Assembly (NCBI RefSeq): GCF_900465345.1
Contig: NZ_UEGO01000012.1
Location: 1-64,000, forward strand
DNA: 64,000 bases
Direction of reading: 5' to 3'
From: Asaia bogorensis
GTDB taxonomy: Bacteria > Pseudomonadota > Alphaproteobacteria > Acetobacterales > Acetobacteraceae
Shown here: in pieces, positions 9,093-16,595 of the stretch
Layout: every line of letters starts with the position of its first letter
Position numbering within the stretch: position 1 is the first letter of the stretch
Program-made: the position numbers and the translations under genes
Notes under the pieces: model-generated
Databases searched by the model: none
What the model was told of the DNA's origin: nothing
What the model saw: only the letters and a program-made list of their open reading frames with translations

Positions 9093-10064
9093 ATGGCCGT
9101 TCAGACAATCAGAAGCGCCGCTGTCATTGGTGCGGGCTATATGGGCGGCGGTATTGCGCAAAGCATGGCGGCGGCCGGTATGCGTGTCACGCTGGCTGAT
9201 ATTTCGCCCGAGGCCACGCAACGTGCGCATGAACGCCTGCTGGGTGAGGCGCGCGCCTTTGAGGACCAGGGGCTCATCCTGCCGGGCAGCTATGATCGTA
9301 TCATGACCAACCTCACCACGGCGGCCTCAATCGAGGATGCCGTGCGCGACGTCGATTTCATCGAAGAGGCCGTTTTCGAGCGTGAAGACGTCAAGAAAGA
9401 GGTCCTGGGGCGCATCAGCGCAGCGGCGCGGCCCGATGCCATTATCGGGACCAATACCTCCACCATTCCTGTGCATGTGCTCGCCCCCTTTGTGACCGGG
9501 CAGGCCCGTTTTCTCACCGTGCATTTCAGCAATCCGGCACCGTTCATTCCGGGTGTCGAACTCGTCTCGGGTGTGGAAACGACAAAGGAGGTCGTGGCAA
9601 CGGTCAAGGAGATGCTGGGTCGTGTCAATCGCCAGTCAGCCGAGGTGGCAGACCGACCGACCTTCGTGCTGAACCGCCTGCAATATGTGCTGTTCAAAGA
9701 GGCGAACACCATTGTGGAAGAGGGGATTGCCACGCCGCAGGACGTGGACACGATCGTTCGCTCCACCTTCGGCTTCCGCCTGCCTTTCTTCGGGCCGTTT
9801 GCGATTGCCGACATGGCGGGTCTGGAAGTGTATGTGAATGGTTTCGTGACAGCCGAGAATGCGTTTGGCGAGCGTCTTTCATGCCCGGACACGGTGAAGA
9901 AGCTCGTTGCGGAGGGTAAATATGGGGTTAAGAACGGCGCGGGATATTACGGACAATATACGCCGGAAGAGGCCGCAGCGCTCGTGGCCTACCGGAACAA
10001 GGCCTATGCCAAGATGGCGGAATTGCTGCGGGAGCTCGGCCCGTCGCCTCTCGAAAAGAAATGA
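9093..10064 (+). CDS. 3-hydroxyacyl-CoA dehydrogenase family oxidoreductase
   Basis: A 323-aa two-domain NAD-dependent enzyme. The N-terminal Rossmann motif is GAGYMG, the catalytic histidine sits in VHFSNP, and the helical C-terminal domain reads NRLQYVLFKEA. The family includes 3-hydroxybutyryl-CoA, L-carnitine and L-gulonate 3-dehydrogenases, which oxidise a beta-hydroxyl group. Its stand-alone size (no enoyl-CoA hydratase part) and the sugar-acid neighbours favour a free hydroxy acid over a CoA ester. A GAGGAAATATC site precedes the ATG. The divergent LysR gene and the palindrome between them suggest substrate-induced expression. Confidence 0.85.
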   Translation: MAVQTIRSAAVIGAGYMGGGIAQSMAAAGMRVTLADISPEATQRAHERLLGEARAFEDQGLILPGSYDRIMTNLTTAASIEDAVRDVDFIEEAVFEREDVKKEVLGRISAAARPDAIIGTNTSTIPVHVLAPFVTGQARFLTVHFSNPAPFIPGVELVSGVETTKEVVATVKEMLGRVNRQSAEVADRPTFVLNRLQYVLFKEANTIVEEGIATPQDVDTIVRSTFGFRLPFFGPFAIADMAGLEVYVNGFVTAENAFGERLSCPDTVKKLVAEGKYGVKNGAGYYGQYTPEEAAALVAYRNKAYAKMAELLRELGPSPLEKK

Positions 10065-10088
10065 ATTTCCAAGCCTGGGCCTGATCTG

Positions 10089-10114
10089 GGATCTTCCGGT
10101 GCGCCGGAAGATCC
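10089..10114 (+). terminator. Strong hairpin after dehydrogenase gene
   Basis: GGATCTTCCGG and CCGGAAGATCC form a perfect 11-bp stem with a 4-nt loop, 24 nt after the stop codon at 10064. No T-run follows, so it may act as a factor-assisted terminator or a 3' stabilising stem. Confidence 0.6.
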
Positions 10115-10538
10115 GTCTGAAGGCCACTCACTGCATGATGCCTGTTCTGTAACGAGACGTGTGGAACATAAGGTGCACATACTGCCAAGTAGAGCCTGTC
10201 GAAAAACAGCCATTGATGCGGCTGCCTATTCGCCTGATGGAGAGAGGCCTATCACGCGGGTGCTGTGTCAAAATACTTCTCATCAATAGTCCCCTTCGCG
10301 TCGAAAATGATCGACTTTGGCACAGAGCGGTCTTTTACTATTTTAAACGATTTATTTACGGATATGATATCTTATTAACTTTATACTTATAAATATTGCA
10401 TAAAAACGATTTCATGGTCTGGAGCGAAAAACTTCGAGTTTACATTGCGCTACAGAGTGATTTAAATGGAAAATCATTGACGTTGGCGGGACGGAACTTC
10501 GAGATCATGTCAGGTAGGGTGAGTTTCCCGGGATTGTC
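10115..10538. other. AT-rich intergenic region upstream of bphO
   Basis: About 420 bases without a convincing gene. The part from about 10330 to 10400 is very AT-rich (TTTACTATTTTAAACG, later ACTTTATACTTATAA) against a GC-rich genome and may hold the promoter of the heme oxygenase/phytochrome pair. One frame lacking a start (about 10250-10385) reads protein-like for some 45 codons but cannot be assigned. Confidence 0.5.
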
Positions 10539-11114
10539 GTGCTGAGGGCTGAAAACTCCCGCCGCGCCACGCTGCGTGCGCATGTGCATGAGGCGCATGA
10601 GCAACTCGACCACCTTATTGGAGATCTCGCGACAGCGAGGGGCTATCGGCGCTATGTTGCCGGTATTGCCGGTTTCCGCCTCGCTGCCGAAAATGCCCTT
10701 CATGGGCAAACCTACCCCGAATGGTTCGATGGCTGGCGACCTGTCAGCATGCAGCGCAGCCTGAGTGAGGATCTGCGGTGTCTCGGGATCGTTCCGCCCG
10801 AGATGGGGGCGATTGCGGCCCCCGCAACGGATTCTGAACTTCTGGGTATGCTTTATACGCTCGAGGGGTCGGCACTGGGTGGACGGGTTATTGCGCGGCG
10901 CGCTGCGGCCCTTGGCTTCGATGCGGCCTATGGAGCCAGTCATCTGGCCGAACAGACGGCGACGCCAGATAACTGGCGCCGCTTCCTGGTCCTTCTGGAA
11001 AATGCTCCCGAATTTGATGCGGATGAAGCAGGGCGCGCTGCTGCCACCCTGTTCCGTCATGCGCGTGATGCCGTGAGGCTGGTCGATCGCGCCGAGGAAA
11101 AAGTCGATGGCTGA
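10539..11114 (+). CDS. bphO: Biliverdin-producing heme oxygenase (BphO)
   Basis: A 191-aa all-helical protein of the bacterial heme oxygenase family, which opens heme to biliverdin IX-alpha, CO and iron. The N-terminal stretch RAHVHEAHEQLD carries the expected proximal histidine region, and LYTLEGSALGGRVI is the characteristic distal-helix motif with a glycine run. The start is GTG at 10539; no ATG in frame gives a full domain. Its stop overlaps the bacteriophytochrome start by 8 nt, so the chromophore-making enzyme is translationally coupled to the photoreceptor. This coupling is the best evidence for biliverdin supply rather than iron scavenging. Confidence 0.88.
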   Translation: MLRAENSRRATLRAHVHEAHEQLDHLIGDLATARGYRRYVAGIAGFRLAAENALHGQTYPEWFDGWRPVSMQRSLSEDLRCLGIVPPEMGAIAAPATDSELLGMLYTLEGSALGGRVIARRAAALGFDAAYGASHLAEQTATPDNWRRFLVLLENAPEFDADEAGRAAATLFRHARDAVRLVDRAEEKVDG

Positions 11115-13665
11115 GTTTGGTCAGGTCGATCTGACGAGTTGTGATCGCGAACCGATCCACATTCCGGGGAGTATTCAGCCACATGGCTGTCTGATCACCT
11201 GCTCGATCAGTGATTTTATTGTGCTCCGGCACTCGGCCAACGCACCGGCAATGCTGCATCACGAAGGGCTGGGTATCGGGTCTGATCTGATCGCGCTCTT
11301 TGGTGCAGATGTCATTCATGACATTCGTAATGGTCTGACCCTGAGTGTGACTCAGCGTCGCCCTGTTTTCCTGCTCAATCAGGCTTTGGGTCCCGATCTG
11401 TTTTTCGATCTGGCGGTGCATATCGTCAATGGGGAGGTGGTGCTCGAATGCGAGCCAGCCGCGCCGACGCACCGCGCCACGAAGTTTCTCACCCAGCTTC
11501 ACGGCATGATGGATCGTGTACGCAAGACGACCGATATCACGCGGCTGTTCGATGTGGTGACCATGCTCATGCGCGGTCTGCTCGAATATGACCGCGTGAT
11601 GGTCTACCGCTTTGCTGATGACTGGTCTGGCAAGGTCGTCTCGGAGGCGCGGTCGCTTTCACTCGAGAGCTTTCTGGGGCAGCATTTTCCGAGCGCCGAT
11701 ATCCCGGCCCAGGCGCGCGAACTCTATCGCCGTTCGCCCATTCGAATGATTGGGGATGTGAAGTTCGTCCCGGTTCCGCTGGTTGAGGGTGAGGGGCTTT
11801 CACCGCTCGATATGTCCCTGGGGCAGCTTCGCAGCGTTTCACCGATCCATTGCGAATATCTGACCAATATGGGGGTTCGCGCCTCCATGTCGATCTCGAT
11901 CGTCATCGATGGCGCCCTGTGGGGCATGATCGCCTGTCACCATTACGCGCCCCGCGTACTTCCGATTGCCGAGCGCGCCGTCGTGCAGATGTTTGCGGAG
12001 TTCTTTGCGCTTCAGGTTATCGTCATCCTCAAGACCACGCGCCTACAGGTTGCGGAGCGAACGCACGGGCTGATCGAGAGCGTCCTGCGCAATGCCGCCT
12101 CTGTGTCCGATATGCCCGCCTATCTGCGTGGGCAGATCAGTCGACTGGCACCGCTCATCCAGTCGGATGGTATTGCCATCTGGATCGATAATGAATGGAC
12201 AGGACATGGGATCGCCGCGCCTCCCGAGGTGCAGGACCGCTTCGTGGAGCTGGCCCGCACGAAGGCCGGAACGCAGATCTGGCAGTCGGATCATCTGGTC
12301 AAGGATCACCCCTGGATCGCCGCGCATACAGCGCATGTTGCTGGTGTGTTGATCATTCCGATCTCACCCCAGCCGGAAAACTACGTTTTCCTGTTTCGCC
12401 GTGAAATCGTGCAGACCATCAACTGGGGTGGGGATCCGCAGAAGACTTATCAGCATGGGCCACACGGCCCTCGCCTGACGCCGCGCCAGAGTTTCGCGAT
12501 CTGGAAAGAGCAGGTGCATGAGCGCTGCCTTCCCTGGTCCAGCTTCGACATCGAGGCAGCGGCGCAATTGCGCTCGGCCCTGATCCAGGTGATGGGCGTC
12601 TATCATCAGCAGCAGCTTTCCGAGCGGGCTGACGCCGATTTGCGCCAGCGCATGCTAAATGAGGAACTCAACCACCGCGTGAAGAATATTCTGGCGGTTG
12701 TGCAGTCGCTCATCGGTCGCCCTGTGGCCAAAGAGCGCACCATTGAGGAATATGTCGAGATTCTGCGTGGGCGTATAAAGGCGCTTGCGAGTGCGCATGA
12801 TCAGGTTGCGCGCACCGATGGCGGTGGATTGCTGCGCACCCTGCTGGAGGCCGAACTCGAACCCTACCGACATCAGCCCACTGCCGTCATTCTTGAAGGC
12901 CCCAATCTGTGGCTCTCCGGGCCTGCCCTGTCGGTTGCCGCCCTGACATTGCACGAACTGGCAACCAACGCCGCCAAATATGGCGCGCTGTCGGTGCCGA
13001 GCGGCAATCTGCATATCCGCTGGTTCATTGACGAGGCTGAAGGCTGCTGGGTGCTTGAATGGACCGAGACAGGCGGCCCCAAAGTCAATCTGCCCAAAGG
13101 CAACGGGTTTGGCTCCATTTTGCTCGAACGTGCCATCCCGCATGAACTGGGCGGAACGGCAAAGCGGGAGTTCAGACCGGAAGGCCTTTTCATCTGCCTG
13201 ACTTTCCCGGCCCGTCATGCTGTTCTGGTGGCCGAGACAGCGACCGTGCCCGAAACTGAAGGGCCGATTGTGGCCGATACCGCCCAGACGGAGCGTCTGC
13301 ATGCGGCCAATGTGCTTCTGGTCGAGGACCAGCTTTTGATTGCGATGGAAACGGAGCAGGCTCTGAGCACCTATGGTGTGCGTCATATCCGTACCGTCTC
13401 GTCGGTCTATGAGGCATTGCAGGCCATCAAGGACCGCTGCCCGGATATTGCGCTGCTCGATTTCAACCTGGGCAAGGAAAACTCTCACGAAGTGGCAACG
13501 CTTCTGCGCAAGAAGAATGTGCCGTTCATCTTCGCAACAGGCTATGCCGACCGCACGATGATACCGGCTGAATTCAGGGATGTTCCTGTTTTGCGCAAGC
13601 CCTACTCAATCAAGAACGCCGTTCAGGAATTGCTCCGTGTTTTCCCTGAGGGAGGGGACGCCTGA
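11107..13665 (+). CDS. bphP: Bacteriophytochrome with HWE histidine kinase and receiver domain
   Basis: An 852-aa red/far-red photoreceptor. The N-terminal PAS domain carries Cys12 in TSCDREPIHIPGSIQPHG, the biliverdin attachment site. The GAF domain holds the chromophore-pocket motif SADIPAQARELY. The PHY domain has the tongue motif TPRQSFAIWKEQV. An HWE-type kinase follows, with phosphoacceptor His523 in ELNHRVKN and N-box HELATNAAKYG. A C-terminal receiver domain (about residues 735-850) carries phosphoacceptor Asp785 in LLDFNL. All core residues are present, so a working light-regulated kinase with intramolecular phosphotransfer is likely. It is coupled to bphO. The next same-strand genes, 95 nt downstream, form a DNA-repair cassette. 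No DNA-binding output domain is encoded. Confidence 0.95.
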   Translation: MAEFGQVDLTSCDREPIHIPGSIQPHGCLITCSISDFIVLRHSANAPAMLHHEGLGIGSDLIALFGADVIHDIRNGLTLSVTQRRPVFLLNQALGPDLFFDLAVHIVNGEVVLECEPAAPTHRATKFLTQLHGMMDRVRKTTDITRLFDVVTMLMRGLLEYDRVMVYRFADDWSGKVVSEARSLSLESFLGQHFPSADIPAQARELYRRSPIRMIGDVKFVPVPLVEGEGLSPLDMSLGQLRSVSPIHCEYLTNMGVRASMSISIVIDGALWGMIACHHYAPRVLPIAERAVVQMFAEFFALQVIVILKTTRLQVAERTHGLIESVLRNAASVSDMPAYLRGQISRLAPLIQSDGIAIWIDNEWTGHGIAAPPEVQDRFVELARTKAGTQIWQSDHLVKDHPWIAAHTAHVAGVLIIPISPQPENYVFLFRREIVQTINWGGDPQKTYQHGPHGPRLTPRQSFAIWKEQVHERCLPWSSFDIEAAAQLRSALIQVMGVYHQQQLSERADADLRQRMLNEELNHRVKNILAVVQSLIGRPVAKERTIEEYVEILRGRIKALASAHDQVARTDGGGLLRTLLEAELEPYRHQPTAVILEGPNLWLSGPALSVAALTLHELATNAAKYGALSVPSGNLHIRWFIDEAEGCWVLEWTETGGPKVNLPKGNGFGSILLERAIPHELGGTAKREFRPEGLFICLTFPARHAVLVAETATVPETEGPIVADTAQTERLHAANVLLVEDQLLIAMETEQALSTYGVRHIRTVSSVYEALQAIKDRCPDIALLDFNLGKENSHEVATLLRKKNVPFIFATGYADRTMIPAEFRDVPVLRKPYSIKNAVQELLRVFPEGGDA

Positions 13666-13721
13666 GGCGAGGGACTGCGGCCTTTTCTGCACGAAATTAA
13701 CAGCGTTTACCGCACCCTGAC

Positions 13722-13736
13722 GTTCTTGACTTGTTC
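13722..13736 (+). promoter_or_regulatory. LexA (SOS) box GTTC-N7-GTTC
   Basis: GTTC TTGACTT GTTC is an exact match to the alphaproteobacterial LexA operator, GTTC-N7-GTTC. It contains TTGACT, which can serve as the -35 element, so LexA binding would block the promoter. It lies 25 nt before the ATG at 13761, so transcription may start very close to the start codon. The genes it precedes are DNA-repair related, which independently supports the call. Confidence 0.8.
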
Positions 13737-13760
13737 CTGCGCGATGCCCATTTCGGGTGT

Positions 13761-14993
13761 ATGAAGAAGACCCTCGCCGCACGTCTGGAAATCCTCTCCG
13801 ATGCCGCCAAATACGATGCGTCCTGCGCATCCAGCGGCGCGCGTTCGAAGAAGAAACCGGGCGAGGAAGGGCTGGGCTCCAAGGCGCCCAACGGGATCTG
13901 TCATGCCTACACGCCCGATGGGCGCTGTATCTCGCTGCTCAAGATCCTGATGACCAATTTCTGCATCTATGACTGCGCTTACTGCATCAATCGCTCATCG
14001 TCGAAAATCGAGCGGACGCGGTTCACAGTCGAGGAGATCATCTGGATTACGCTTGAGTTCTACAGGCGTAACTATATCGAGGGTCTGTTCCTCTCATCGG
14101 GCGTCATCCGCTCCTCCGACTATACGATGGAGGAAATGGTCCGCGTGGCGCGCGAACTGCGTCTGGTCCATCATTTTCACGGCTATATCCACCTCAAGAC
14201 AATCCCCGATGCGGCACCGCACCTCATTGAGGAAGCCGGTCTCTATGCAGATCGCCTTTCCATCAACGTGGAAATGCCGACCGATGCCGGATTGGCGGCT
14301 TATGCGCCTGAGAAGGATGCGGGCCATATCCGGCAGAGCATGGGCGCGCTGCGCCTGCGTATCCAGGAGTCAGGCGACAAGACGCTGAGTGGCCGCAAGC
14401 CAAGACGCTTTGCGCCGGGTGGCCAGAGTACGCAGATGATCATCGGAGCCGATAAATCGACCGATCGCGATATTCTGCGCAGCAGTGCCTCGCTCTATTC
14501 CGGCTATGCGCTGCGTCGCGTCTATTATTCGGCTTTCAGCCCCATCCCCGATGCCTCGCTGGCCTTGCCTGCGCAGTCTCCCCCGCTCCTGCGGGAGCAT
14601 CGCCTGTATCAGGCGGATTGGATGGTTCGGTTCTATGGGTTCTCCTTCGAAGAGATCGTTGCTGAACGGCAGGATGGCATGCTCGATCTGGAGCTTGACC
14701 CAAAGCTCGCCTGGGCTCTGCAAAACCGCGCCCAGTTTCCACTCGATCTGAACCGTGCCAGCCGTGAGATGTTGTTGCGTGTACCCGGCCTTGGTCCGCG
14801 CAGTGTCGGTGCCCTGCTTTCGGCGCGCCGTCATCGGATCATCAGGCTGGAAGATGTGGAGCGTCTGAACGTGTCCCTGCGCAAGATCAAACCCTTTGTG
14901 GTGACAGCAGATTGGTCGCCTGGACGGCTGATCGACAAGGAGAATCTTGCGGCATCGTTCCGCCCGCAGCCGCAGCAATTGAGCTTGCTGTGA
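13761..14993 (+). CDS. Putative DNA modification/repair radical SAM protein
   Basis: A 410-aa radical SAM enzyme. Cys68, Cys72 and Cys75 form the CxxxCxxC cluster motif in CIYDCAYC, which binds the 4Fe-4S cluster that cleaves S-adenosylmethionine. The C-terminal part (about residues 325-385) carries a helix-hairpin-helix (RVPGLGPRSVGALL), a DNA-binding element. This matches the family known as putative DNA modification/repair radical SAM protein; its reaction is unknown. The frame is open from 13731, but ATG 13761 (MKKTLAARLEIL) fits the family N-terminus and leaves the LexA box outside the gene. Its stop overlaps the next gene's GTG start. It is the first gene of an SOS-type cassette. Confidence 0.9.
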   Translation: MKKTLAARLEILSDAAKYDASCASSGARSKKKPGEEGLGSKAPNGICHAYTPDGRCISLLKILMTNFCIYDCAYCINRSSSKIERTRFTVEEIIWITLEFYRRNYIEGLFLSSGVIRSSDYTMEEMVRVARELRLVHHFHGYIHLKTIPDAAPHLIEEAGLYADRLSINVEMPTDAGLAAYAPEKDAGHIRQSMGALRLRIQESGDKTLSGRKPRRFAPGGQSTQMIIGADKSTDRDILRSSASLYSGYALRRVYYSAFSPIPDASLALPAQSPPLLREHRLYQADWMVRFYGFSFEEIVAERQDGMLDLELDPKLAWALQNRAQFPLDLNRASREMLLRVPGLGPRSVGALLSARRHRIIRLEDVERLNVSLRKIKPFVVTADWSPGRLIDKENLAASFRPQPQQLSLL

Positions 14994-16468
14994 AGTCGAT
15001 TTCTCTCCCGGTGGATGCCGGGTTTGAACAGTGGCGCAGCACGGCAAGGGCTGCGCTATCAGAGGGGCTGAGGCCGGACGACATCGAATGGATCAATCCT
15101 GACGCAGACCAGCCGGAGCTGTTTGGGGCCGCCGAGCCGGTTGCTGCTCTGGAGCTGGCCCCTGCCAACCCGGCCTATTCTGGCGCCCATGTCAGCAAGG
15201 CAGGGCTTGCCATGCTTCGTTCGATCCTGCGGTACCGCGATCCAAAGCGTTTCGCCCTTGCCTATCGCCTGCTTTGGCGGCTCCAGACAGAGCCCGCGCT
15301 TCCCGCAATTGCCACAGATCCGGATGTGCGTGAGGCCGCGCGTATGGACCACCAGATCCGTCGCGACGCGCATAAGATGAAGGCGTTCCTGCGTTTTCGG
15401 GAGGATGGCGCAGAAGAGGGTGCGCGTCGGCATTTCGTCGCCTGGTTCGAGCCAGAGCATTACATTCTTGAGACGGTGGCCCCGTTCTTTGCCGAACGCT
15501 TTTCAGACATGGACTGGTTCATTCTAACGCCAATCGGGTCGATCCTTTTCGAGAACGGCAAGGTAGCCATTGAAAGAACGCCGTGCGAGCCGCCGGACCT
15601 GAAAGATGATGTCGAGACATTGTGGCATCGCTATTATCAGTCGATCTTCAACCCTGCGCGCATCAAGACAAAGGCGATGCGTTCGGAAATGCCGACCAAA
15701 TACTGGAAGAACCTCCCTGAGACGCGGCTGATTCCATCAATGCTCGCCAATGCCGAAAACCGTGTGGCAGCTATGGTTGCGTTGCAGAATGATGGAACAG
15801 CCCCCGGTTTTCATGAGCGCCATCAGGCCGAATGGCAGCGTAAGGCGGAGGAGGTCAGGGCAACAGAGGCCGGCCTGACGGGACTTCCGGCGCTGGCGAC
15901 GGCCTTGGAGCGCTGCCAACGCTGCTCATTGTGCCGTCATGCGACACAGGTGGTGCCCGGTATCGGGCCCGAGAACGCATCCCTCATGATGATCGGTGAA
16001 CAGCCGGGCGATCAGGAGGATTTGCAGGGCAAGCCTTTCGTCGGCCCGGCCGGACAGGTTCTTGACCGTGTTCTTGCAACTGTTGGCATCGAGCGTGAGG
16101 ATGTCTGGATGACCAATGCGGTCAAGCACTTCAAATTTGTCTCGAAAGGTCGCCGGCGAATTCACCAGACCCCGGACAGAACCGAAATCGTCGCCTGTTC
16201 GGACTGGCTTCGTCAGGAAATTGCCCTGGTCCAGCCAAAGCTCATCGTCACGCTGGGTGCAACCGCCTTGCAGTCACTGGAGGGGAAGGGTGCGAGGCTG
16301 GGTGCAAGCCGGGGGCATGTGCGCGGCGCCAATGGCCTGCGCCCGCCAAGCCTTGCTACCATCCACCCGTCCTATCTGCTTCGCCTCCCGGACCCGCAGC
16401 GGGCGCGGGAGGAGGAAGAACGGTTCGAGCAGGAACTCGCCATCGCGCGCGACTGGCTCGGTGCGTAG
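14990..16468 (+). CDS. udgX: DUF4130 / UdgX uracil-DNA glycosylase fusion
   Basis: A 492-aa two-part protein. Residues about 1-260 are the domain (DUF4130/TIGR03915) usually encoded beside the radical SAM protein; it includes FRFREDGAEEGARRHFVAWF. Residues about 295-490 are a family 4/5-like uracil-DNA glycosylase of the UdgX type. They show cluster cysteines Cys309, Cys312 and Cys315 near the domain start, motif GEQPGDQ from residue 336, and the UdgX loop RRRIHQTP with His392. In UdgX of mycobacteria the equivalent histidine bonds covalently to the abasic sugar after uracil removal. GTG 14990 overlaps the upstream stop (GTGA); an ATG at 14912 would overlap by 82 nt and is less likely. It probably acts with the radical SAM protein on damaged DNA. 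Confidence 0.9.
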   Translation: MKSISLPVDAGFEQWRSTARAALSEGLRPDDIEWINPDADQPELFGAAEPVAALELAPANPAYSGAHVSKAGLAMLRSILRYRDPKRFALAYRLLWRLQTEPALPAIATDPDVREAARMDHQIRRDAHKMKAFLRFREDGAEEGARRHFVAWFEPEHYILETVAPFFAERFSDMDWFILTPIGSILFENGKVAIERTPCEPPDLKDDVETLWHRYYQSIFNPARIKTKAMRSEMPTKYWKNLPETRLIPSMLANAENRVAAMVALQNDGTAPGFHERHQAEWQRKAEEVRATEAGLTGLPALATALERCQRCSLCRHATQVVPGIGPENASLMMIGEQPGDQEDLQGKPFVGPAGQVLDRVLATVGIEREDVWMTNAVKHFKFVSKGRRRIHQTPDRTEIVACSDWLRQEIALVQPKLIVTLGATALQSLEGKGARLGASRGHVRGANGLRPPSLATIHPSYLLRLPDPQRAREEEERFEQELAIARDWLGA

Positions 16469-16520
16469 CAGGCAGCCACCTAGCCCGCGCATTTCAGCGG
16501 CCTCCTGACGAAACTCGAAA

Positions 16521-16543
16521 AGCGCGACGGCTGTCGTCGCGCT
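16521..16543. terminator. Bidirectional terminator between convergent genes
   Basis: AGCGCGACG and CGTCGCGCT form a perfect 9-bp stem with a 5-nt loop. An AAAA run flanks the left side, giving a short U-run for minus-strand transcripts, and CCTTATCC follows on the right. It sits between the converging udgX fusion and GH13 genes. Confidence 0.7.
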
Positions 16544-16595
16544 CCTTATCCTCTCCCGCGTGTTGACGCCGCGTCCGCACCGCTCCCGGTACGCT

